Shown: positions 35,091 through 46,267 of the stretch, in pieces
Numbering within the stretch: the first letter of the stretch is position 1
Layout of the letters: every line of letters begins with the position of its first letter
Source of the DNA: Isoetes taiwanensis
Taxonomy: Eukaryota; Streptophyta; Lycopodiopsida; Isoetales; Isoetaceae
Direction: 5' to 3'
Assembly (NCBI GenBank): GCA_021234155.1
Contig: JAJEKV010000224.1
Span: forward strand, 1-64,000
DNA length: 64,000 bases
Position numbers and translations under genes: made by a program
The notes under the pieces: model-generated
The model's database searches: none
Seen by the model: only the letters and a program-made list of their open reading frames with translations
What the model was told of the DNA's origin: nothing

Positions 35091-35659
35091 GTCATAGATC
35101 AAGAGAGTTATTTTGCTTTAGTGCACTTAAACTACCAACTATATACCCATCCTTTGAGGACTCGAAGCCTATTGCTTTGGAACCTAGCAAGAAGACAGTT
35201 GACAGACTACCACAGATAGAAGTTCAACTACTAGCATATTTCATAAATGACACAATGTACAAACAAGGGCCATTTCTGTTTGATGTCCATTATCTGGCTT
35301 TATACATGGGTCTCTGCAGGCAAAAGGCGACTATCCTTTGGCTGTAAGGAGATAATATGCATATCCCCCAAGCTAAATATAATAATGACATCTGGTATTG
35401 AGTCTTGATGTAATGACTTGGAAAATGACCTCACTTGAGCTGATGACAAGTAATTTCAATCAACGTTCTGTTTGCTAAAAACAGAGTTGCCTTTTCGTTT
35501 ACAAGACCATGACAAAAGATATTTTTAAAACAGCATTTTTCATAAGATAAGAACATTAAAAAGGAAAACAAGAGAACAAGTAGATGCAATATCCGGTTAG
35601 ACAGGTTTAATAAAATAAATGACAACAGAAAATGATCTAACATTGAGGTGAACTCTCAC

Positions 35660-36087
35660 CTCTCTTTCGCTTTGTTTCTTTTCAATATTCCTCTCTTCAT
35701 TTTTTGATGTTTGCATTTGAATCATCCCTTCTTGAGTTCTTCATACTTTCGATCTTCCAACTCCGTCATCAACGCGACTTAATATATCTTGTGGAACATT
35801 GGCAAGAAAGCGTGGACAACCTATCGCATTGGATGCCTCGTGGCTAGGCCTTTGCCTTTGTCGACTCCATTTGCGCGGACACTAGAATCTGTAAAAACAA
35901 CGGTGAAATCCCAAAGTGGAAATACCTCCAGAAGTTAGGAATAAGAAAAACATAGTGATATTTACTTGTTACAACAACCGTGAGATTGAGAGGAGCTTTG
36001 GAGCGGGGACATTGAAGATCAAGGGCATCGAAATATAGGTACTTTCGAGGGCAATGGCAAGATTTGGCCATCACGATCGGATGCGCC
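35660..36087 (-). pseudogene. Unrecognised minus-strand coding-like exons in the CACTA
   Basis: Two blocks read like spliced exons on the minus strand. One starts MAKSCHCPRKYLYFDALDLQ and ends at a GTAAAT donor near 35965. The next follows a tttttacag acceptor near 35890 with VRANGVDKGKGLA and, after a frame change, ASNAIGCPRFLANVPQDILS. They could be the 5' part of the minus-strand gene at 32265-33414 or a separate captured fragment. No family was recognised. Confidence 0.3.
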
Positions 36088-37152
36088 AAACTTTGGTATG
36101 ATGTGGCGCCCTTTTTTTTGCTTTTTTTTCCCTGTTGTTTTTACTTTCTTGTGGGAGCAATGTGTTTTACCAAAATGTAACTCAAAATGTTACTTTTCAC
36201 TATCGATCTTACCATGGACAATACTTTGGGGTTGTTTGGGGCAATATTACAGTACATTTCGAATTTCCAAATGAAATGTGACCATGGGACTTGTGTCACT
36301 GGATCCCAGTAGGTTTCCCAATGACAGAAACCGAGAGGTGTTGTTGATTTTTTTGGTTTAAAAATTGTGGGCCATTGGATTTTGTTTTTTTTTTTTTTTT
36401 TTTTTACAATGGTCCTCACTTCACGGCTCGATTTGAACCCAACCGAAATAGCAACACTGATACAGCGGCTTTGATTTCGGTGGAGATACAGCTTGTTACA
36501 GTGACATCTTGTAAAGACGAATGAGCTGAATTGATGGAGCAGAACAGAGCCAAGAATTGTAGAAGCAGAGGCTAGCGTTAATATGGAGCTTTGGAGACTT
36601 ATTTGTGATTTATGTTCTTTTCTTTTGGGATTGTTCACATGCTTGGGGGACTATTGGGATTATTTAAATGCCTCATATTCCTCTTTGTGCCTTCTCTTCC
36701 TTAAATTCGGGTTGGAGCGAGGGTGTTACGCCACCACTCGTGGACGACCCTTGTTTTTTCTTTGTGTTAACAAAAAGCGATTAGGATAAGTCATGTTTGT
36801 CTTTTTTATGGTTGGCGCTTGTCACGGCCATTAGTTTTTAAAATTGTCAATGGTTAGGCTATGGATGTGTGGTTTGGAGTTTTTTTATTTTCTTAAAAGC
36901 GAGTAGGATGGGTAATGTAAAATGAAATGTTGCATTTTCATTTTCAAATGAAATAAAATGTTTTCATATGAATATGGGCTTGTATCACTAGATTCATTTC
37001 TAAATTTTCATTGAAATGTTGTTGTTTTACTTGATTTTTTTTCTAAGCAATATTCTTACCATAGTTTTTGTGTACTAGATCCATTTACAAATGTCAAATG
37101 AAATGTCGAGCTTTGGGACTAGTAGCTACAATAGTGGGAACGATTGTTTGCC

Positions 37153-40100
37153 ATGCCGGTAGCCAAATCATCTTCTTCAACGTCTTCTTCATCAAATTCA
37201 TCATCTCCTCCCGGACGAAGGTATAGGAAAAGGGCTAGGAGAGATCCGGACGGAAGTTCTCTACCTTCCATTCGAGGCACTTGTTGGTGCAACAGGTGTA
37301 ATGGCAAGACAAGCCGTTCATATCAGCGTCGATTGGATCATGAAGCAAAGTATGGATTATGTCGTAGTCGGCCTACGCAACTCGATGAAGAAAATAACCT
37401 CGAACATGATGCAAATACTGTGAGTGTATCATTTTTGTTTTTATTTGTTCCAAATAGAAGGAAAATGCTAAATTTCTTCGTCACTTGTAACATGTATTGT
37501 GTATCTTCATTCTTCCATTTCTATTGACTTCTTATACATCTTTATGTGGCTATATAGTCACCTCATGCAAAGTACTTTTGTTGGTGAGGAGGCAATTCAT
37601 GATATGATCACAAATTTTTTCCCAACAAGCCAAGAAGCCAATAGTCGTGAAAACAATGACGGTGCTAATGACGTAGATGATGAACCATGTATTGATAAGG
37701 CAATGTACCTCCATAATGAGGCAAGTACGCCATTGTTTCCAAATGCCCGTATATCTCGCCTTGCCACATGTATGCTTATTCTAAATCTCCAACACAAAGT
37801 TGGTTGGAGCAACAGTAGTGTGTCCGAACTTTTCAGGTACGTACATGCAATTCATTCTTTTGTTTCAATGTGGGTGTGGGGTTCATATACAGATATGCTT
37901 ACTTGATGTTTTTATAGTTTGCTTGATAAGATATTACCCGATGGCCATTGTCTTCCAAAATCTAGGCAGGAAGCTAGAGAGCTATTACGATCCTTAGGAC
38001 TGGAATATAACATCGTGCATGCATGTGTCAATGATTGTATCTTATTTCGCAAAGACTATGCAAACCATGATGCATGTCCAATATGTAAAGAAGCACGGTA
38101 TGAAGAAGATAGGAAGACCAAGGTGGCAAGAAAGGTGTTACGCCACATGCCATAATTCCTCGCCTTCGTCATATGTTTCGATCGCCAACCCTAGCAGATT
38201 TCATGGATTATCATGCAAGGCATCGTAGCACTGATGGAAAAATGAGAATACCTGCTGATGGGGCTTTGTGGAAATATATAAAAGAGAAGTGGCCTATATT
38301 TGCATCAGAACCTCGCAACATTAGACTTGGGCTAGGGATTGATGGTGATTGCCCATGGGGAGTAGATCATCCTCACATAGCGTGTGGCCTGTGGCAATTG
38401 TGAATTATAATATCCCACCATGGATGGCCACAAAGCCTGGTCACACATGCTAACTTTGATCATTCCAGGTATGTATGTTGTATATAAGTTTATTTTTACT
38501 TTGTATTAAGCATAAAATGGGTTATTCTGAGGGAAAGTACAAAGTGAAAAGTATGGATGTATACTTAGAACCTTTAGTAGAAGAACTTGAGATCTTGTGG
38601 AAGGAGTGCATATGTATGACATTTCTAAATCTCCACATGACTTTATATTCCATGGGATGTTATGCTTTACTCTTCATGATTATCCGGTTTTTCTCGAAGC
38701 TTGGGTATGATATAGTAAGAGTGCAAAAAGTATCGAAGTTCAATTATTATTTTAATACTTTTACCTTTTATTCTCATTGCAGGTCTTGAAACAAGTGGTG
38801 CATGTGGATGCCCATCTTGTGGGACTAGCTTGACGTCTTATAGATCAAAATATATGAGAAAAAACAAATATATTTTGGGCATAAAAATATTTGCGCCGGG
38901 AGGGCCATTGCCGCGTGGCTCGATAAAGATGTCGAAGCCAAAGCGATGGACACCCAAGGATTGGTTGGATGCTTGGCAAGAGATGAATCCCAATGTGGAT
39001 TACTTGACTGGTTATAAAGATGCCAATGCGAAAACTCCTCCTGGAATGAAGAGGTTATCTATATTTTATAGGTTGGAATATTGGATTGGCTTTGCGGTTG
39101 GTTCATTTGCTAGATCCTATGCACATTTTCAAGAATGTTGCTCATTCTCTTTGGCGAAAGATTTGAAGAATGGGAAACCTTAGGTGCTAGAATGGATCTG
39201 AAAGAGCAAAAATAAAAAAGAAATCTTGGCCCATCAAGAGGATGGGCAAGAAGACTCGGCATGGAAACAAGGTGCATGGGTTCTAGAAAGAAACAAAAGG
39301 TTGAAGTGAACAAGAGGATAGCAAAGGTGCGCACGCCTAACCTGGATATGGAGCTTCTTGAGAAAGGCATTTCTTGGATTAAAGACACATGATTGGCACA
39401 AGTTTCTTGGTATATTTTGGTTCTTGTGCTTTTATTTCTTGGAATAAATATATTGCAACATATGTAATGATATTTCATGGACTTTGCAAAAGATATAAGT
39501 CCATGTGTGATAGGTGACTTCTTGACCCCACAAGTAAGAAGCATTATATTTCGATTGGGTAAATTTGCAAGGTGGGTCTCCTCCAAAGAAATTGAAGTGG
39601 TAGAGATATCAAAGGTGGAGGAGGAAGTGATTATCTTTGCTTTGTGACATTGAGAAGTTTCCCACAGTTTTTTTTTGACCTCCGGTGTACTCTTGATTAA
39701 ATTCTACATAACAACTATAAGTACAATTTTATTTCTAGGAACTATAAGTACAATTAACAATTTGCTTACATATATAGGTACATCTCTTGATGCATATTCC
39801 AAATGAGATAAGGTGCTATAAGCGGACCTCGCTCCCAGCGGATGGATGTTTTTCTAGAGTGCTACATGAAGGTGCTCAAAAGCTTTGAAAGCGTCAAATG
39901 GCAAAAACAGGAGGGTTGCATGGTGAAGGACATCTTGTGCAAGAAACATTATTTTATCTAAATGATGCCACTCATCGCATGCCATCCAGTGGTCCTAAAT
40001 TATGGGAAAATGAAGAACCCAAAGAGATTACTGGCAGTAGTATTACAAGGTAATGGAGTAGAACTAATTTTGGGTACATTTGTCCTTAATAATCCGCAAG

Positions 40101-41003
40101 TTTGCAACCATGGAGAGACTTGTATGAAATCGCGAAGGAGAATGCATGTAGAAGGCCAACGGGGACGATCAATGGGACAATTTAGTTTTCCGGATGTTAT
40201 GGATAATGCATGGTTGTTGGCTCGTATGGATGAAGCTAAAGATCATTAAGATATTCCGGATGATGATTCTGAGCTTGCCCTTTGTTTGTAGCAAAGAAGG
40301 TATAAAACTATAAACCTTTGGTCCCAAGTTTCATTCCTTTATATTATATTACTCATAACATGTTGTAATTTGCTTCTAGGCACCATTTTATACTTCACTG
40401 TGGGCATACGGCCAGCATTTTCGCATCAATAATGTTGTTAAGTGTAGAGTTACATTTGATTCAGGGATCACATGAGAATTTGAAGCGAAAAATCAATCCG
40501 AATGAGGATCGCAACCTTCTGGAGAGTAATCTGGATTATGTGGGAATCCTGACAGACATTATCGAGTTGGATTATCGTAGCTTTCATGTAAATATTTTGA
40601 AGGCACGATGGTTCAAAGTTATATATAGAGGTCAAAACGGTTAGGACTCATCCATCCGGGATTTTAAGTGGATTCTTCAAAGGTATTGGCTGAAATGAAA
40701 TAACCTTTCGTGTTTCCAAGTCGTTGAGCGAGATATTTATCCATGAGAATCCTAATGACACAAACTGGTGGATTGTCGTACGTTGTCAACCAAGAGCTCG
40801 GTATAATTGCTTTATCTGTAGTTGATATTGATGATGTAGTTGATGGTGGTGGTCTTCTTGACATCGCTAATAATGTTGATGGCACATTATTGCATGGAGG
40901 AGGAGGAGGAGGAGGAGGTATTGAAGAGGAGAATGCATATTTGGGAGAAGGTTATCTCGAAGGTGATTTGCACGAGGATGATACAAATGAGCATGTTTCG
41001 TAG
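37153..41003 (+). pseudogene. CACTA transposase (Tnp2 family) with DUF4216 C terminus
   Basis: The element's DDE-type transposase, read on the plus strand. Exon 1 (37153-37419) starts MPVAKSSSSTSSSS with a basic CNRCNGKTSRSYQRRL segment and a GTGAGT donor. Exon 2 to 37836 holds TPLFPNARISRLATCMLIL. Exon 3 from 37919 gives LLDKILPDGHCLPKSRQEAR, NDCILFRKDY and ACPICKEARY. Then, after a one-base shift near 38155, come RLRHMFRSPTLADFMDYHAR, PADGALWKY and ASEPRNIRLGLGIDGD, a classic Tnp2 stretch. Later fragments are VNYNIPPWMATKPG, MDVYLEPLVEELEILWK, CGCPSCGTSLTSYRSKYM, DPMHIFKNVAHSLW and RWMFFLECYMKVLKSF in shifting frames. DUF4216 follows: YVGILTDIIELDYRSFHVN, then NPNDTNWWIVVRCQPRARYN, and a Gly-rich acidic tail. 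Several frameshifts; no intact product as written. Confidence 0.85.
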
Positions 41004-41571
41004 AGAATCGCCATTGGCACTTTCACAGAGGAAGCAATTTGAAGAAGTGAATTATGTGCTCCGATCTCCATTTAATTAAGCCAATCCATGTTCGTGGCCA
41101 TGATGAGGATTATATCGAAGATGAAGAAATTGTTGGACATGCACATGATCATTCTGAGGCAATTAGAGGTTTGGCTCTTCGTTTATGTCTAGACGACGAT
41201 GAGATAGATGACATTGAGCATGATCTAGGTGAACAAGTTGATGTGTTCACACATGAATAATCAACTTTGTAATCTTATATTGCTATTACTATTATGGTTT
41301 AGTTTATTTGATCTTGAGTGTTTTCTTTTCAAATTTGTCATCTTTAAATTATTGAACTATAATGCCTTGTAGATTTTGAGAAGCTACAGGTCCCTCTTCT
41401 TTCCACACTCGTCCTTCGAGATCGTTCTTCAAGAAAAGCATCGCTTTCTTATTCCATCCGTTGGCAACAGAGACAAGCATTAGTCGAGATGCAGCCTACA
41501 AGAGCAGTCTAGATTGAAGTGGCATTTCTTCCACCTTTTTGAATTCTATTAATTCATGGAGTTTGATTGTA

Positions 41572-42252
41572 GGGAAATTTACCAAAATAACCCTAATTAT
41601 TGACTTAATTCCCAAAAAGCCCTTTATATTTGTGAAATTCCCAAAATGCCCTTAATTCCTAAGTATTTTCCCAAATAGCCCCTTGTAATTTAAAACTCAC
41701 CAAAAGCTAGAGATAAGCCTATCATTCCAATACTAGAAATGATCGAAGACAACTAACTTAATGCTGCTTTATACCTATCCAGGTTACTTGCGGAGCTCTT
41801 TTTGCTATTTATATGCTGTCTATCCTCTAAATATTGGACTTCTTGAAAATAATGAATTGCTATCTCCTGCAACATGTCATCCTCCTGGCAGGCCTAAAAG
41901 CAAATGGGATAGGACAGAAGACAGGGATAGAGAAAAGCGTGTGTACAAGTGCACACGTGGTAATGTCGGGCATAATAAAGGCAGTTGCAGAAGTTCTATT
42001 TTACATTTCTGTTGTATATTTTTGTCATAATGATTTTTTAAATTTATTTTCCCAAATTATTGTCACCTGTAAGAAACATTTCCTCTTAGAAAATAATCCT
42101 TTATTGTAAATACGTGCTTTTTGGTGATTTTTAAAATACAAAGGGCTATTTCTGAAAATACTTAAGAATTAAGGGCGTTTTGGGAATTTCAAAAATGCAA
42201 AGGGCTTTTTGGGAATTAAGTCAACAATTAAGGTTATTTTGGTAAATTTCCC
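41572..42252. mobile_element. MULE (Mutator-like) deletion derivative nested in the CACTA
   Basis: A 681-bp element with terminal inverted repeats of about 110 bp (41572-41681 against 42143-42252, both ends gggaaatttaccaaaataac). It is flanked by a perfect 9-bp target duplication ttgattgta (41563-41571 and 42253-42261), diagnostic of Mutator-type transposition. Inside, the plus strand carries the C terminus of a MuDR-type transposase: HPPGRPKSKWDRTEDRD then a zinc-knuckle-like KCTRGNVGHNKGSC. The second Cys of the CxxC part is missing: three bases appear lost, and the expected codon would create a CTG. It is non-autonomous and inserted after the CACTA formed. Confidence 0.88.
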
Positions 42253-42314
42253 TTGATTGTATTATATGTTATGTACTCTATTCCTGGAGTTTGATTGTAT
42301 TATATGTTATGTAC
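42253..42314. repeat. 24-bp direct repeat next to the MULE
   Basis: ttgattgtattatatgttat plus gtac occurs at 42253-42276 and again at 42291-42314. The first copy overlaps the MULE's right target duplication. Confidence 0.85.
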
Positions 42315-42923
42315 ATTACAAGTATCTCGTATTTGATGAGTCTTGTCGTTCTGATAGGTTTGCTCCCTTGTCCATATTGCTAACTCTTCACCAATTACTA
42401 TTCCTCTTCATCCAACTAGTTCTCGGGTATCCAAATCATACCAAGTAATATCCCTTGGTGCAATTACTATATCGATGTATGGATACACAACACAATTTTC
42501 ATGAATTACTAGATATAAAATGTGATGGCATTCTGTTATAAGTCTTAAGAAAATGTTGTAGCAACTATTGTTTAAAAATCGTTGCAACAACCCACTTAAA
42601 TTGGACAAGTGCTCCTCACAATTCGGTTGAAATATTAGATAAAAATTCAGATACCATTTTGTTACAAGTCATAAGAAGAGGTAGTTACATCTTAGTTATA
42701 ATATTGTTCAAAAGTTGTTGTAATAACTCACTTAAATTGTGATAAAAAGTTGACAAAAGATGTCATTGCATTGGACGACATATTTGACACTATGCACTAG
42801 ACACAAATTTGACACAACACAAGCACTTTGTGTCAAGATAGTAGCAGTTGACACAAGATTGTCACTACACTTATAACTTGTCACAAGGGTTGACACTATA
42901 CCCCCCATCCTCTTGTAGTGGTA

Positions 42924-44635
42924 TATTTTCCTTCAAGACAACAAGACAAGATGTTTGTAGTGGTCTTAGAACTTATTCTTGGCATTTTCAAAACATTTTT
43001 GAGTTTTGAAAACCAGCGCCATGTAGTGTTTACATTTATCTTTTGAACAAAATTATATTATGCAATGCCATTCCATGTGTCTTCTATACAATTTATGAAC
43101 ATTGTTTACCTTGTTTAGCTTTTACTATTTGAATGCACGGGACGTTAATACCATTTAGTCCAAGGACTTGATGTTCCATGAATCGTATGATGTGGAAAGT
43201 AAAATACATTTGTCCAATAACAAAGAACATGGAAGGCTAACATGCAAGGACTGCGTGTAATGCAAAACCCTAATCATTTACAAAAATTTATGATTTTTAG
43301 AGAGGAATACACATCCTTTTTAAGTAAGCAGCATTTGCACGACTGCATGTTATGCAGGACCCTAATCATCTGTAAAACCATATAATTTCTAAAGAGAAAT
43401 ATGCATCCTTTTAAGTATGCAGCAATGGCATTGTACATGGATGTCTTCAGCATTGGCTTTGTTGGACCTCCAAATGGGGAAGAGCATTCTTTGGGTGCAA
43501 TTTCGGAGGGCAAAACCTAGTGTTGGTCATTATGCCTTTACTAACCTCCGGCCAAATATTGTTCCTTCTGTCCCTTATTTTCTTACTCATAAAAATTGTA
43601 TAATTATTGAGCATCTCTATTATTTACCGTTTTGTAATACCTTTAAACTTTAGATTGCAATGGATCACGAAAATACGGGATGTTCCTTGCAGAATATTAG
43701 CGTTCCATTGGACTAGGCTTGCCATTGTAGGTCTCAACTGATATCTGTGAACATACTAGCACACATTAATATTTTATAATTTTTTCCTTTGCCTCAACCC
43801 TGCCCTTCTGCTAGTTAACTTGCTTTAATTTATTTACCTATCAGGTCTTTATATTGAAACTGGCGTTTATGGGTCACAGTGTCCTTTTGGGTTCTTCCTT
43901 TAAAAACAAAAGTTGGAACTAAAAGAAACTCCAAAATGTCCTCAGCCGTTGGATTTTACCCAATAGCTCCATACATATGGATACCGATGTTGTTTGGAAA
44001 AGCAATGGCAATGGAGGAATCGAACCTCCGGTGGCAGCTCTTTTCTCTGTCATCGTCCTCTGAACCAGGCTGTAAGCTCAAGTGTTATAAACCATACAAG
44101 GAGGGAAAAGAATCAATCACACCTGCATGCAAATAGATCTTACCGCATATGAATGCAAAATCCAAGGAGTCGCCTTGCTACTAGAACCTATTATCAGATT
44201 TGAGAATAGCTTGAATTTACCTCTTGAATTTGGAAGAAATAATCTTCTGATACGGCGAAACTTCTTCACCGTCAATCACATGAAGAAACAACCGCTGATG
44301 AAGCCACCTGCACCATCCCTGCTACTCGTAATTCCAAAGAACCAAAACCAGACGAAACTGGGAAAGCCATGTGAGGTTTCCGCCAAAATCAGGGTTGGAC
44401 CAACTGCATCTGCCCCCTCAAGAAGGAAATTGGGCACAGCCATCGAGTAAGCCAAAAAAAAAAAGGGAACAAGAAAAAAAAAAAGATTAAATGAATAAAG
44501 TACACATGCCTTTTTTTCAAATTTTCCAAAAAAACAAACCCTACGTTCCTCTGTAAGGTTCATTGGGGAACCTTAGGGGCCACATTTTGGCGCCTTCCTA
44601 GCTGTCTACTACAACACCCTAAGAGAATTTGTTCT
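42924..44635. other. No recognised gene downstream of the CACTA
   Basis: Expected AKR C-terminal exons were looked for and not found. A small open minus-strand frame starting MAVPNFLLEGADAVGPTLIL (44441 downward) was not recognised. A 17-base ggagg-ttcgatt-cctcc arm near 44015 is tRNA-like but isolated. Confidence 0.5.
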
Positions 44636-45952
44636 ACATATTCTAAACGAGGTGCACCCTAGACTACCACAATCCAAGGATCCGTCGATTCTATGGCCAG
44701 ACCACATATTGGGGCCTATAGGCACCTCTCGTTTCGCATATAGTCATTTATGATAGGAGGCGCCTATGATTTTGAAGTATGAAATACGATTTTGCCTAAG
44801 GTTTTGAGGGTGTATCGAACTTTTATACGGCTTTGCCTAAGGTTTTAGAGTATGAAATATGGGGGCTCGAACCTCTATCAAAATAACTCAATGTCCTAAT
44901 AAGACTACTTTAACCAATATACCTAATGAGCTAATGTGATTATTTTCTATCTTGAATCTATGTTTTTTTTTTTTTTTTTTTTTTATAACAATCCATTCAA
45001 TTATTTTAGGGATATATGGTTTATAGTTTCAGGAATTATCATTTTTACATCCATATGAAATCCCCTGGAACCTCCCGTTATTATGCTACATGTTATAAAT
45101 GAGGTGCACCCTAGACTACCCTGATCGTCAAAAACTGGCCGATTCTACGGCCCAGACCACATGTTGGGGCCTCTAGACACCTCTCGTTTCGCATATGGTC
45201 ATTTATGATAGGAGGCGCCTATGATTTTGAAGTATGAAATATGATTTTGCCAAAGGTTTTGAGGGTATATCGAACTTTTATCGCTTTTGCCTAAGGTTTT
45301 AGAATATGAAATATGGGGGGCTCGAACCTCTACCAAAATAACTCAGGCCCTTTTTCCACACTAGTCGCAAAATATGGCTGTCATATACAATATACGACAC
45401 CATTTGTGACTCCAAGGCTAAAAATAAGACACACAAGTTTAAACTTACTTTTCCACTGCATGGTAGTCATAAAATATGACACCACTAAAAATACTAGTGG
45501 AAAAGCATGAAAAAATAAGACACGTCTTATTTTTAGTTATATATTCAAATAAGACTAGGTGTCTTATTTTACGGCGGGGGAAATTCCCCGGAATAAAATA
45601 AGACTCCATTTAGTATCCAAACCTATTCCAAACCCAAATAAGGCATGTCATATTTTTATAGTGGAAAAGTGATGTACTTTTAAGACAATAGGTAGCCAAA
45701 CATCCTTTGGATAAAATATGTGACTTTTTTTAGAGATAAGACTACCGTGGAAAAAGGGCCTCAATGTCCTAATAAGACTACTTTAATTAATATACCTAGT
45801 GAGCTAATGTGATTATTTTCTATCTTGAATCTATGTTTTTCTTATAACAACCCATTCAATTATTTTAGGGATATATGGTCTATGGTTTCAGGAATTATCA
45901 TTTTTACATCCATATCAAATCCCACTGGAACCCCATATTAGTGTGCTACATA
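44636..45952. repeat. Duplicated 450-bp unit, second copy interrupted by a MITE
   Basis: Unit 1 (about 44638-45088) and unit 2 (about 45089-45952, minus a 418-bp insertion) both run from gaggtgcaccctagactacc through tcatttatgataggaggcgc to ttttacatccatat. A T-tract is expanded to about 24 T in unit 1 (44965-44990) but reads tttttct in unit 2. Confidence 0.88.
45346..45760. mobile_element. PIF/Harbinger-like MITE with empty-site proof
   Basis: A 415-bp insertion with terminal inverted repeats ggccctttttccac and gtggaaaaagggcc and a 3-bp TCA duplication (45343-45345, 45761-45763). The tandem partner unit at about 44885 has the uninterrupted site aataactcaatgtcc, which proves the insertion boundaries. 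There is no open frame of interest. TIR and 3-bp TSD suggest PIF/Harbinger; TCA is a non-standard TSD for that group. Confidence 0.85.
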
Positions 45953-46267
45953 TTGTCTTCATAAATTGGGTGGGAATTCGAAACATTCTTTGCAAGTCTT
46001 GCATTAGAAAACTCTCTGCTCTTCACAACATGGAAAGTGGGGAGCTTATTCTCCTTGCGGAATAGAGAACGACTCTCTTATTCTGCTAATAGGTAATCAA
46101 CAAGATCCAATTCTTTGATAAAGAAAAAAGACCTAGAATAGCGACACGTTTGAATTACTTGTATTATAACTCATAATACAACTCAAGTTTAATGTAAACA
46201 AGTGTTAGGTATATCCCTACCAAGAAAAGCAAAAACATAAATATACCAAGTTATAAGCGACATTACT

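Larger units (their letters stand above)
29708..42920 (+). mobile_element. Complete CACTA (En/Spm superfamily) transposon with captured gene fragments
   Basis: The left end is cactacaagaggatagggg; the right end, reverse-complemented, is cactacaagaggatgggggg, with similarity continuing to tataRtgtc. Both ends are flanked by GTA (29705-29707 and 42921-42923), the 3-bp target duplication expected of CACTA elements. Size is 13,213 bp. Contents: subterminal repeats (30139-30265 and about 42760-42900), an NPC exon (31855-32186), a minus-strand spliced gene (32265-33414), unassigned open frames around 34.6-36.1 kb, the Tnp2-type transposase with DUF4216 (37153-41003) and a nested MULE (41572-42252). 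The transposase is frameshifted as written, though some of those shifts may be sequence errors. Confidence 0.92.

Noticed and set aside
43995-44110. tRNA-like T arm (ggagg-ttcgatt-cctcc) on the minus strand near 44015
   Set aside because: Only the T arm is convincing; no matching acceptor, D and anticodon arms could be fitted, and there is no SINE-type tail.
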